DNA of 64,000 nt from the NCBI GenBank assembly GCA_010094045.1, contig ML986658.1, forward strand, positions 102,837-166,836. Direction: 5' to 3'. This document shows, piece by piece, positions 32,209 through 43,332 of the stretch. The notes beneath the pieces are model-generated. The model did not search any database. It was not told where the DNA came from and saw nothing but the letters and a program-made list of their open reading frames with translations. The position numbers and the translations under genes are program-made. The DNA is from Lojkania enalia. Its lineage: Eukaryota > Ascomycota > Dothideomycetes > Pleosporales. Numbering within the stretch: the stretch's first letter is position 1; the number at the start of each line of letters is the position of its first letter.

Positions 32209-34110
32209 TCAGTAATCTGCTACTGGATTCTCGACTCTGACTTCGGCGCCATGCAACCCCATTTGTGAATCTTCTAATCTCACCTTAAAAATTAGAACCT
32301 CCAATTCCTCTAACTTGGATAGAGCAATTCCACGTCCATATGTGGTTTGAACACTATCGAGCTCAGGCCAAAGCGTCTCACCCAGGAGAACATTCTTCCC
32401 GGGAAACCGAATTTCCGTATTATTCCGCGTCGCCTCATACGCCATGTGCACAACACTGACCAAGGCCTCCTCATTCAGCAACCAAGCTGAGACATCGACT
32501 AGCCCATCTCCGCCTACAACACTCGGTCTCATAAGCTCCGCCCCAAGCGTGAACTTCGTGACTTTCTCGGACGTTACAATCTGCGCAAGACTAGACGTTA
32601 CATCTTCAATATCCCTACTTGTCGGATAAATCCACGCCACGATGCCCTTAGCCCCATGATTCATCCGCAAAATGCCCATAACAGCTTCCTCTAGTTTACT
32701 TGGAAATCGCTGCCAGAAGCTGCCAGCGTCGTAGAAGGCCTGGGGCACACCCCAGACGGGCTTCTTGGCACGCCAGCCCAACCATTCCTGGTAGAGGTAG
32801 AGCGCATCGGTGCGATGAATGATGTCGAGGAAACGGTTGAAGACATAAGCGGGGTAAGATGGGTCGCCGGCGTGACAGTTGTCGCAGCCGCAGTCACCAT
32901 ACGTTGCGTTGCACACCGTATGATATACGCTCGAGAATGACGTGTTGACGGCAATCGGATACGTGTCTTCGAGTACGATGTCCGCCGCACCGTCTACGTA
33001 GTTTCTAAAATAAAAGTTCTCGCAGTTGAGTACGAGGGAGATGGGGTGATATGGGTCGAGGGATTGAATGTGCTGGTAGCTGAGCCGCGTGGCGTTGAGC
33101 GCGTCGCACCACCCGTCTGGTTCGTCGGCGGTATAGTACAAGAGTAGAGAGGGATGGTGTTGGAGGAGGGAGAGTTGCTGGGTGATGGAAGTATGGTTTT
33201 GGTATGTGTGGCGCATGTCGTACATTACGTATAGTTCTAAGCTATCGCATATCTTGAGAAACTCTTCGAAAACCGTGTGGTTGAAAGGATCGGAGCCGCC
33301 GGGTGGTACGGGGTGTATGATATTGTATCCTAGTTGGCGGAATGTGGTTAGGTTCTTGGTGGCGGAGGAGTTGTTTATGGTGCTGCTGATCCAGTCCCAG
33401 GATGTGTAAAATGAGTATGGGAATATTGGCTTCCACTGTCCATTGGTGAGGCTGGATTTTACCTCAATAGCGCCATACAGGTTGTCAACTCGGGCGACAC
33501 TGCCCCTATCATTGCGATCGGGGAGTATCACGAGATTCGCATATTCGTGGTAGCTCCATATTGCGTTTTTGGAATTTCCCAAGGCGTAGATTTGGTGGTC
33601 TTTCCCGTTTTGGCTAATCGAGATGTCGGATAGGGCGATTGTGATTGAGTTCCCGGTGCTGTTGACTGGGATCTTGGCTTGCGCGATCACATTGTGCCCT
33701 TCGTCGCGTAGGTCGACGTAGAGGGTAGTGAACGGTACTCTTCCGGTGGCGTTGACGGTCCAATTCTCATACGGCGTGCCGTGTGTCAGGGATAATGGAG
33801 CATCCACGATAAATTCCACACTTTTCTCTGACAAAAGATACAGGCTCTTGCGAGGATACACCCTGAGGTCGAGGCGCAATCGATTGTCTCCAGGCGGCGT
33901 GGGTTCGGTAAGTCTCCCGCCAGGATCGAACGAGGAGTTCTACCAAGATGAGCCCGTCATTTCTTCACGGAATACGCACTAGGTATGACGCACGGTCGCA
34001 TGATATGCCTTGCCGCACCAAATATCGACCCCGGGAGGATTATTGAACGGCGGCTCCGAACTTACGCTTTGGCCGAGTAGAAGCTGAAGCAGGACGACGA
34101 GAGGTAGCAT
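32209..34110 (-). CDS. Secreted glycoside-hydrolase-like (beta/alpha-barrel) protein
   Basis: Two exons on the minus strand, 34110-33994 and 33939-32209, with a 54-bp intron; 615 aa. The N-terminus (MLPLVVLLQLLLGQSVSS) is a signal peptide. An N-terminal beta-rich part (about 40-190) precedes a barrel-like segment with FPYSFYTSWDW, FRQLGYNIIHPVPP, LYVMYDMRHTY, LLYYTADEPDGW and VLEDTYPI. A C-terminal beta part follows. The ADEPDGW loop, with adjacent Asp and Glu at the end of a strand, is like the acid/base position of retaining glycosidases, but I cannot name a CAZy family. Many N-glycosylation sequons and a cysteine-rich loop (CNATYGDCGCDNC) agree with extracellular location. The first exon is needed because the large ORF has no upstream ATG of its own. 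Confidence 0.72.
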
Positions 34111-35063
34111 AACTGCTGGGATGAAGCAATAATAAAGGCAAGACGAGGACATTATTGCTGGAGGACCGCAGCCTTATTTATCCGTAACCAGGACCAAGAG
34201 ATGATGCTCGATAGGCCGGGGCGCATGTTGGGCGTAGCGCCATATGCAAGGGCAACAATCAAGATCAGGGAGGTGCAAGCATTAATTAGAGCGGGGTAGC
34301 GGCGGACCGGACCCTTTTGTCGTGAGGAAGCGTGATACGAGTATGATACAAAGCAGATCGAGGCGAACCGTTGATCTCGTTACCTTCTATGGATCCTTGG
34401 AAATGCGACTTCAGACATCACGAGAATCTGCAGGCATCCCTCTTCTCCACTAGCAACTATATGTCGAGCTGGGTCGAGCGTATAGGCGCCACTGGAAAAG
34501 CCAAACGATCTGAGATAATTATCAGCAATCTGTATAGGCCGTTCAGAGACGCTCCAAAGAGAGGAGAGTTTGTCCGATGGATTGTATAGTAGGGCTTCCC
34601 TATGTAGGTACTCGTGGAACGTGCACGTGATGAGAGGCATACTTTGAGATTCTCGCGGACGTCTGGTTTCGCTACATTGTGCAATAGATGTCCCCATTAC
34701 TTTTCGTCGCTTAGAAATTTTAGTGTTTTGGGTGTGCCATCTTTCTGCATGCATTCTAGTTTTATAAAGCATGGTCTGGGTAAGGCACGTGGGGTATATA
34801 TTTTCAATCCTTTAATCCCCCACGCAATTCCACTACACGCACTTACTAGGATCCACGCGCCATCCGATAGACCATCAAGAAAAAAAAAAAAACCTCCGAT
34901 GCTGTAGTCCGCCCTTGCCGAGCCATCAGATTATCTCTAGATTAAACAAACCCCAATCAATCACCGGCTAATAAACATCAGACAAGCAACAGAACAACGC
35001 AAGGTGGCATATCGTGGGCAACAAACACTTCTGCCATCTATTTCTCACCTGTAAGCTCTCACA
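34111..35063. other. Divergent promoter region with A13 tract
   Basis: About 950 bp between the minus-strand hydrolase-like gene and the plus-strand SET gene. Overlapping frames at 34371-34907 lack domains. A 13-A run lies at 34880-34892. Confidence 0.5.
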
Positions 35064-36525
35064 ATGCATCTGAGAATGCAAATTCTGGCAAGCAGCACAT
35101 TCATTTTATTATCTAGCATTGGATACTTTCAACATGCCGGCGCATCGGGCCCTCTACTCGACATCCAACATCTTCTCAGGCCCGAAAGTACATCATCCTC
35201 ACCTACCCAGCACCATCCAAAGCATGCATCGAACCCTAAAACAAGCGACAAAAGCTACGCTCCATGGGCCCACAAGCCGCACTGTATATACCCGCAAACC
35301 GCGCCCAACAAGCGCGAGAGATTCTGCGTCCACACCTATCACCGCCAATATGGACCCAGCATCAGCATAATCGGCAAACCAGAAATGGCTACGGACCTCC
35401 TCCCAAAGCTTGACGAGGATCCATTATCAATATTCCTCACTCCCACCCAGGCCTCCGAATATCTCACGACGCCTCGTAAATACGACGTCCGCCCAATTCC
35501 CGGAAAAGGCATCGGCGTCATCGCAACTCAGAAAATCCCTCAATACTCCACCTTCATGTTCGATCAAGCTTCGATTGTAGTAGATCTCGAGCCTGATGAG
35601 AAAAAAAGTGCTCCGGAATATGGACGGCTTCTGCATCTAGCAGTGGGGCAGTTGAGGGAGCCAGTAGTAGTGAGGAACCTGAGTACGGCGAATGACGAAC
35701 GCGGGCTGAGAAAGAGGGGCGCTGAGTTGGAGGGGGATGTCATGGAGACGAATAGTTTTGCGACAAAGGTGGAGGATGCGCAGACCAAGGCGTTGTTTCC
35801 GCTTGTTTCGGTACGTCTAGCCATGCATATTACGTTAGAGGGGAAATGAATGCTAACATGAGTTAGAGAATAAATCATGCGTGTAATCCGAAGTAGGTCT
35901 TCTGGAAGGGAAAGTGGGCACTGAAGAAACTGATAGCTGGCTAGCGCATTCGTTATGTTCTCTCCTAGCGGAGTGTCCATCGGCATCAAAGCCTACCATG
36001 ACATCCTACCCGGGGAAGAAATCACCATAAGCTGTGAGCCACTAACCCTTCACTCTAATCTCTCAGTATTAATCAAGCTTCGCAGACCTCTTCCTTGGAT
36101 TGCCCACTCTTCGGCGCCACGAAAGGCTCGAGAAATGGGGCTTCAAATGCACATGCCCGCTCTGCTCCGCCTCCCCCAACGCCCGCTTCGCTTCAGACAC
36201 GCGGCGCATCCGAATCGAGGAGGCGGAGAAAGAAATCATAGACCTATGGCGTGACGGCCAGATCCAAGCCGCCATCAGAGTTGCCGAAGAAGCCGTCGAG
36301 CTGATGAAAGAAGAGGACCTGACGCCCATGCTGACGGATGAATATATGATGCTTGCGCGGCTGCACATGCTGCGACAGGAGATAGAAGAGTCAGAGGATT
36401 ATGCCGCGATGACGGCCGAGATTTTGAAGAACCTGGGGTTCTTGGGACCGGAGCCAGACATGGGGGAGTGGGGACTCGAGAAGATGCTGGAGGCGTATGG
36501 GGAGGGCGTAATCTATCGAGCATGA
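35064..36525 (+). CDS. SET-domain protein with N-terminal signal-like segment
   Basis: Four exons: 35064-35810, 35867-35892 (26 nt), 35945-36033, 36086-36525; 433 aa, in frame. The SET fold is visible as the N-terminal strand KYDVRPIPGKGIGVIATQKI, then RINHACNPNAFVMF (the NHxCxPN core, split by an intron), GIKAYHDILPGEEITISY, and the post-SET cysteine cluster GFKCTCPLC. The split-domain layout is like SMYD/SET5 proteins, which methylate lysines using S-adenosylmethionine. Helical C-terminal residues 320-430 resemble the TPR-like tail of that group. Unusually, residues 5-27 (MQILASSTFILLSSIGYF...) look like a signal peptide or anchor, followed by a Ser/Pro/Lys-rich stretch, which would route the protein into the secretory pathway. 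The insert between SET halves (about 180-245) is variable. Confidence 0.83.
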
Positions 36526-39173
36526 ATATAATTGCGATATTCGTTCTATTCCATACCATAGGACCTATTGACCGTAGGCGCGTCTTTGCGGGAGAGTGAC
36601 CTTGGATGTCCATCGGAGACGAACCCCGCTTGACGCTGAAGTATCTAATCGCAATCAGCAAGATTGAACATCCTCGGCGCATTGAGATCCGTCCTCATAG
36701 TGCTTTTTTGGTATCGAGAGTCGTGCCTTCGTGTTCTGGATAAGTCAACAGGTTTACCACGCTAGCAGATGAAGCCTGCCGCCGCCCCAAGTATTATGGC
36801 ATGAGAAGAGAATAGAGAATCGGCAAAAAAATATAGCAGTATCATGCCCACTCAGTTGCTGTATCAGTAGAGAGCCGTGTAACGTAGAAGAGATCGCGGC
36901 CTCGATAGATCTCTAGGTATTCTTCAGAAAGAGGGTCGGGCGCTTCAAGGTAGGTGCAACGGACAGAGATTCTGCCTTGATAGACTCATTATCCACCGCA
37001 GGCTATTACCTGCGGCCATATGACACGTACATGTACCAAAGGCGTTGCCAATTCTCTCGGGTACGTGAGTATATGATGAGCTGTGGCTCTGTTTTGTTTG
37101 TGCTGCCACCTCACAGATGCGCAAGTGCTTCATTTTAGAACTAAAGGCTTCGTAAGGTAGCAAGACCAAGAAATCATAAATATCTCAAACCTGAAAATTA
37201 TAGCAAAGCGGTAGATGCAATCTAGATACACCTCTCAAAACCACAAAGAACCGCGTCGTGACTCTACCCCGAAGAGTGAAGACACAACAAAGTTCACACA
37301 ATACCCAAATAGGCCGGAACCTAGGTAGGGAATACCTCTTCTTCGACACCATGGCAAATGCCACAGGAAGCAACGAAAAGATATAGAAAATCTAAAAGAG
37401 AGTTGTCAAAAATTCCCAGTCGGCCCGAAGGCCAACTGGAGCAGTCAGTAGTTGTAGTTTTCAACTAGCAAAAATCCAGGCTCAGACATAGTCTTCACTG
37501 CCATGGATAAAGCCCTTGCACTGGGATGGAGAAGAAAAAGGAAAAGAAAAGCACAAGTGGGAGGCCAGATGGGCGTATATAAACACCAGATGATGCCAAG
37601 GCACTAGTAGTGCGCGGGACGCTACTGCCTGTTCCGCCTGCGAGGTCCCTAGAACGTTCCATGAAAATCTTAGATGGAATGTTTTACCGAGATGGCGTTC
37701 TGCGGTGTTGCAGGTGAAGGTGGTGGGTGAAGGAGAGTTGGCGATATTGCTATAGATACCAGGGACCTGCCGTATTTTGGCCAAAACAAGTTCAATAAGG
37801 TATAAAGGTATTTCGAGTCAATAGCGTATATTGCACCTAAGCGTCATTGGCAGATGGCAGTTACATGTGGACCTAACATCTCCAGGTCTCTACCCTCTGC
37901 CTTCCGTTTCAACACTGCTCTTTTAATAACCCTCCAGAATCTGTGCATCTTATTCGATTAAGAGCACATAATATGATGATTAAATGGCACACGCAACACT
38001 TGCACAGCGAGAAGCTTGATACCGGAATATCAAGGATTGGGAGCAAAGCCTGACTCCTATTGTAATCATGATAATCAAGACGTTATTTTCCCAACCGCAC
38101 AGATCTGGCGGCCATGGAGCCCTCATAGTGAATGACTTAGTTACTCGCTGTCAGAGACACGAGTAATTTGTTGCTAGTCAAGGTATGTCCAATCTTAGTA
38201 ACGATAATCGGTGTCACGCGCAACTATCCATCACCTTCGCGACGTGGCGCTCATACGTGACTTGTAGGCAGCCAAAACAAAATTACCAATAAACAATGGA
38301 GTGAAGTCGCAAACAGGTCCTGCGATTATTGTGTTGAGTGCGCGCGTGAGGAAAGTAAAGCCTCGAAGGTTGAATCTTCGCGTGCTGCATTCTTCTTCGG
38401 ATGCCGTGTTCTCGCGTTGATCCTAGAACGAGACTCTCAAATTTTACCGCCTCGGCTTCGCTCCACGAACACTTTTGGAGCCCAGCGCGTATATTGATGT
38501 TATTTTTGCGTCTTAGAAACTTAATTCTACTTTAGGAAACTGTTATGGGCAGACCGCCGCTCTTATATAGCATCCAGAGCAGCTCAATAGACGCTAGTAA
38601 CTGCTGTCACGTTCGACGGATTTCGGGCTAGGTTTTATGACACGAGAAGAGCAGCAATTCTTCTATATTTGAAGTTTTAGTGAGGAGTTGAAATAATCAA
38701 GTGCCTCCAAGGCATATGCCAATACACATATTGTAGAAATCAAAGATTGCTCCATGTGAATGACCACGGGCAAGATCAGTGATCATACGTCTCGGTTCAA
38801 CCCCCGATATGAATTGTTTAAAAAAAAAATCCACCTACCAGAAGTACAGCGATAGTATTATTACTCCCTTTATAGGTCGCCACCGCTTACTCACTCACTC
38901 AATTTATAGACGATGGCTATGCCAAAGTGTAGCACCGCTCCTTCCTCCTTTCAATGTCAGGCTTGGCAAACCGGGCACTTCGTGTATTCCTTCTCATAAA
39001 TAAATCCACTTCCAGTCCTGCTTTTCTTACAACTCCCAAACCATCTCGCCAAACGTAATAGCCCACAGGAAGCCAACAACAGCACTCCAAGCCGCCAGAC
39101 GTTCCACCCAAGCTCCACTTCCTACCTCCCCGACCCAGCTGCAGCTGAATCCGTATATTTTCGTAGTAGCCAT
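36526..39173. other. Long intergenic region, 2.6 kb
   Basis: The largest gene-poor gap outside the transposon block. Small frames (36945-37373, 37482-37784, 38779-39003) have no domain or splice support. A GGTTCAACCCCCG string near 38794 resembles a Pol III B box, but no tRNA fold can be built. An A10 run lies at about 38820. It may hold the unresolved 5' exon of the following gene. Confidence 0.45.
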
Positions 39174-40298
39174 ATGGATCTCAATTTCCCATCTCAACCA
39201 TGTACCCAGACGGCACAGGAAATTCCGCCGCAAATCGACATCGACGACTTTTTTGAAGCTAGAATTGCGCACCCCACGCACTCCAACCTATACTGACCTC
39301 CCTGCAGCGCTATAACCCCTCGCCTCCCCGCTACCCATTCGGCGAAACGGGGCCCCTGCATCTCGATGGTGCCGAAGAATCGTTTGGCGAGCAGGACGCC
39401 GCACCCTACGCGCCTCCTAACTCCGAAGCCGTAGATATCCAGAACTCGGACGCTTTGCCCCGGAATCTCCAGGAAGCGCTCCAGCATCTGCGCACGCCGA
39501 AATGGATTCCTATATCGGGGAGCCACAGCGTACCACACACCGCCCAGGACCGTCTAGAATATGTGAACAGGGTGGCGGATGCGCTGCAGAATGTCTCGAG
39601 CGTGCTAGACGGTGCAGTGAATTGGAGACAGATGTCCCGGTTTCTGGACGGTGGAGTGTGGACGCGGGAGGATGTGTATGCTACGGCGCATGTTGTTGTG
39701 GTGGGTAGTTTGACTTGCTTGAGTATGAGAGTGATGGTTTACTTAGCACTGGTTGCATAGGATATGGCGGTCCGGATGCATACGATCGGCGCCGTTTCGA
39801 TGACGTTTAAGGATCCGGATATGCAGCCCGATGCCACGAATGCGGGGCTGACGTTCTCGGATCGGATGGAATGGTTTTGTATGCTAGTTAAGGTATGGTG
39901 CTATATGTTTGTTGGTGGGGGGGTATCTTGCGGTATGCTGATGGGAAGATAGGAGTTCAAGGGTGCGGCGGATGTGATTATGCACGGTCGGGATATCGAA
40001 GAATTCCTCGCTGGAGCGTTGTCCTCGCAGCTTGTAAGCTCATATGCATTCTATCACTCTACTATACTAGGACGCACTAATATATCGTTTGTAGGGGTAC
40101 GAGCGCAGGTACGCACCTGAGATCTACCAAGCACGTAGGAACCCAGCCCAGCAATCTCACCGCCAATTCATTTTCCCTGCTTCCGACCCGATCCCAACTG
40201 TAAGCCCGTACATCCTAGCAGAGCAAGCATCAGCCAGACTCCAAGCTGTGCTCGGGCTCCAGCCCGGACAAGTTCCCAATCCTGAGTTCCTGAAATAG
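39174..40298 (+). CDS. Hypothetical protein, 5' end unresolved or frameshifted
   Basis: The 3' part is well supported. A frame open from 39263 to 39700 is followed by exons 39761-39892, 39953-40033 and 40095-40298. Three phase-0 introns have good GT-AG ends, giving a coherent protein (RLEYVNRVADALQNVSSVL, MSRFLDGGVWTREDVYATAH, VRMHTIGAVSMTFKDPDMQP, RQFIFPASDPIPT, SARLQAVLGLQPGQVPNPEF). This frame has no early ATG. A protein-like start at 39174 (MDLNFPSQPCTQTAQEIPPQ) is in another frame and stops at TGA 39294-39296, just where the two frames would join smoothly (HPTHSNLY then TSLQRYNPSPP). So either one base is missing near 39293 or a 5' intron lies upstream. No family is recognised; there is no signal peptide or membrane segment. 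Confidence 0.6.
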
Positions 40299-41246
40299 AT
40301 AAGAGTCTCATCGGCGCACGAACAGCCAGGACCAAGTCTGCGGCCCTGATAATCATTCAACCAACACAATATCGAGCCGCGCCACCGATTGATATGAAAA
40401 CTTGTGTACAGTCTGCTACCTAGATTTTCCTTTGCATATTCGGTGGAGGTGTTTCAAAGATGATGTGTTCTGTTGGAAAGATTGCTTGTGAAGATCAATC
40501 TTATATTTGTTGAAGGCAAGTGCCATCAAGGTGCCTGGTAGGAGCAGCTCTAGTGTTTGTTTACGTAATAGGACTAGTGCACATATAGGTAGCCCTATTC
40601 GGAGTTCCCTCACTTTAACAATATACCCTTGTTTTCATCAAAACCTACTAGTTCCTCTCCGCCCCCCTTAAGCCCCAGCCCTAACAACACTCTAACAGCA
40701 CAGCCAACACCAGCCAAAACCTCAAATCCCCACGTACATAATCGTTCCACCCAACCCTATCCAACCACCATCCATCTAGTCAAAACCCTAGCAATCCCAA
40801 ACCCTCCTCATTATCCGTAGAGAAGAATATCGCACTCTCACTCCACGCAACAGCACAATTGTATAGACCTTCTCACATCTTTCATCTTCATCGAAGTTAG
40901 GCTCTATGAGCTGCAAGTGCTGGGATGATAGGGGGAGTAAGAGGTAGTAGATGGCCGTGGCGCGGGATTGGACTGATATGTACGATAAAAATAGTAAAAA
41001 GCACGGGCAGTCTGTTACAGTCACCATAAGAAACTATAGAAATCCTCCAGCTAAAAACAAGATTCCCAGATATAAAATTCTATTTTTCTTTCTTTCTTTC
41101 TGCTTATCTACCTGCCTACCCGTAAATAACATGCTACACATCCTATCCCCTCAAACTTCCTCCCCGCTCTACTATGCCTCAAGTTCCACCTCCCCCCAAC
41201 CCATACAACCTATCAACAGCACACAAATCACACCATCGCCCAAACT
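40299..41246. other. Intergenic, nothing recognised
   Basis: About 950 bp. A (TTTC)4-like tract occurs near 41087-41102. Pro/Thr-rich short frames at 40629-40820 and 40951-41250 have no supporting features. Confidence 0.45.
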
Positions 41247-42039
41247 CTAACCTACATATGCCACGCACTCAATCTCCACCGGCACCCCCTTGGGCAACTG
41301 CCTAACCGCCACACAGCTCCGCGCTGGCTTATGCGCAAAAAACTTCTCGTACACGCCGTTCATCTCGCCGAAATTCGTCATGTCGTCCAGGAAAACGTTG
41401 ACCTAGTCCCCCCAGCCATTAGCTCGAGCCAATCCCTGTGTAGTGGAATGGGCTGGGGAATTGGGGATCCACAACGAGGGAGGATAGTAGAGGGGGAATG
41501 CCCGTCGTACGTACCTTGACGACACGCGAGATGTCGGTGCCGGCCTCCTTGAGTATGGCAATGATGTTGCTGCAGCACGCCTCCGTCTTGTCAGCAATCG
41601 ATCCCTCCACGAGATTCCCGTCCTTATCAGCAGGGATCTGGCCCGAGACGAAGATGTTTGGGCCTGCGACAATAGCTTGGGTCTGTATGCGTTTCACCTC
41701 GTCAGTGCGTGTTTCGTTGTGTTTTGTTGGGTGCCTGTTGGGCAGGGCTTGTTGGGACGTACGTAGGGTCCGGCGGCTGTTGATTGTTAGCAGTGAGCTG
41801 GTTCTGTTTCTGCGAGAGAGGGAGGGAGGGGTGTACGCACGCGGGCAGGCAGCCGCAGTGAAGACTTTCTTGATATCGGACATGGTGCGCTGCTGCTGGA
41901 GGAGCGGCGGCGGTGGCTGCAGCAGACGGCGTAGTTGAGAGGATGCAGGACGCAGACAGGGAGCTCTAACGATTGCGTGTCTGCAGGACAAGAGGCGAGC
42001 AGGACGCAAAAGGCGCGATGGTGCAATGGGTTGATGCAT
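41247..42039 (-). CDS. RidA/YjgF/YER057c-family enamine deaminase, two starts
   Basis: Four exons on the minus strand: 42039-41841, 41776-41763 (a 14-nt micro-exon encoding the PAGPY part), 41682-41515, 41402-41247; 178 aa from the first ATG. RidA proteins hydrolyse reactive enamine/imine intermediates (such as 2-aminoacrylate) made by PLP enzymes. Hallmarks: AAGPY-like loop, TQAIVAGPNIFVSGQIP, the conserved VVKVNVFLDDM and the C-terminal ARSCVAVRQLPKGVPVEIE, including the substrate-binding Arg. The first 52 residues are Arg/Leu/Pro/Ser-rich with no acids, like a mitochondrial presequence. Met53 (41883, MSDIKKV) gives a 126-aa protein, the normal cytosolic length. One gene may therefore supply both compartments, which yeast does with separate Mmf1 and Hmf1. 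Confidence 0.93.
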
Positions 42040-42586
42040 GGGCGCGTACCATTACTAGCTACCTAGCGACTTATGTCACCCAGCATTTCCCATCCCCATC
42101 CAAGCATCGTGCCGAAGCGAGCGGTTGGTGTGCGGGAACCGTCGGTCAACGCATCGGCGCTTGCAGAATTAATGAGGAAGGTGGGGCTGCCGGGCTCGGA
42201 GACCTGAGCCGGTGCCGGTCGCGCTGGCCCGATGCGGTCCATGGAGGGGCAGCGCTGGGCAGACCGGCCCGACTCGACTCAATCCAATTATTTTTTTTCC
42301 GCGACAGCGAAACCGCTCCACCCAGAGGAAGGTGCCCGAGATTAACATGATTCATACCCAAGCCCGCCCTAAATCCCTGTCTATGTACCATTGACGAGGC
42401 CTTGTGCCATTATAGTAAGTAGAGAGAAAAAGAAAATCCAACATGTTCCTTGTGTCCGTCACTGCCCGGGTGGGCCGGGGAGAGACCCTGTGATGATGCC
42501 GACCAATAGATCTGTGAAGATGAAAAATCCAAAGCGCCTTTCCATGCAGCTTCCATCCGTCTATATCGCGCATAAAAAGACAGCCG
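42040..42586. other. Intergenic, nothing recognised
   Basis: Leader of the RidA gene and 3' region of APRT; no feature recognised. Confidence 0.45.
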
Positions 42587-43332
42587 TTACTTTTCCTGAC
42601 TCGATAAGAGAGTGTAGACAGGCGCATCGAGCTTTGCACGTCCCTTGAGGAAATCGAGCTCCATCAAGAAGACGTAGCCCAGGAGGGTGCCTCCCAGCTT
42701 CTTCACCAGGGAGCCCGCAGCTGCCGCGGATCCTCCTGCGGATAGCTAGTTAGTGATGGCTTTGGATAGAAGAGGATGGCAACGGCCGTACCTGTTGCGA
42801 TGATGTCGTCCACCACCAGCACTTTCTGCCCTGGCTTGATCCCGTCACTCTGAATTTGGAAGAAGTCCTCGCCGTACTCCTTCTGGTACCCCGCCGTCTC
42901 GCAGGGCCCTGGCAGCTTGCCCTTCTTCCTCACAGGCACAAACGCAGCGCCGAGCCGCAGTGCGAGGCTGGGACCGAAGAGGAACCCGCGCGCCTCGAGG
43001 CCGACTATGACGTCTGGCTTCTGGTGCGACTGAGAGATGTGTAGTTCAAGGGCACGCACGAGGGCTTCGTGGAGCGCAGGGCTGGCGAAGATGGGGAGGA
43101 TGTCTTCGAACAGGATGCCTGGGGAGGGGAAGTCTGGGAACTGGCGGGTGGCCTGTTGCAGCCTTACCGTAAGACGGGAGAGTTCGGCGGCGGCGGCGGC
43201 ACTGGTGGCGGAGAGTCTTCTTTGGGAGGCATTGGACTCGAGCGTGGGATCGGGCTTGCTGGCGGGCGGGTGGGCGGCGGTAAAATCGGGGTCGTGAGGC
43301 TGCGGTGCGCTGCTGATGGGCTGCGCGGACAT
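42587..43332 (-). CDS. Adenine phosphoribosyltransferase (APRT)
   Basis: Two exons on the minus strand, 43332-42792 and 42735-42587; 229 aa. APRT converts adenine plus PRPP to AMP in purine salvage. Visible marks: FPDFPSPGILFEDILPIF, VGLEARGFLFGP, FVPVRKKGKLPG, and the PRPP loop VLVVDDIIATGGSAAAAG. The intron falls inside this PRPP loop, splitting the first Gly codon after IATG's Thr. The ATG at 43332 (MSAQPISS) is preferred; an in-frame ATG at 43539 would add 69 Pro/Ser/His-rich residues unlike the family. The first 55 residues after the chosen start are still an unusual disordered extension (Pro/Ser/Ala). It lies 1.3 kb from, and on the same strand as, the homoserine kinase-AIR synthase fusion, giving a purine-related pair. 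Confidence 0.93.

Noticed and set aside
38760..38830. Possible tRNA or Pol III gene around GGTTCAACCCCCG
   Set aside because: A B-box-like string is present, but no T-arm, acceptor or anticodon stem pairs properly, and the downstream run is A rather than T.
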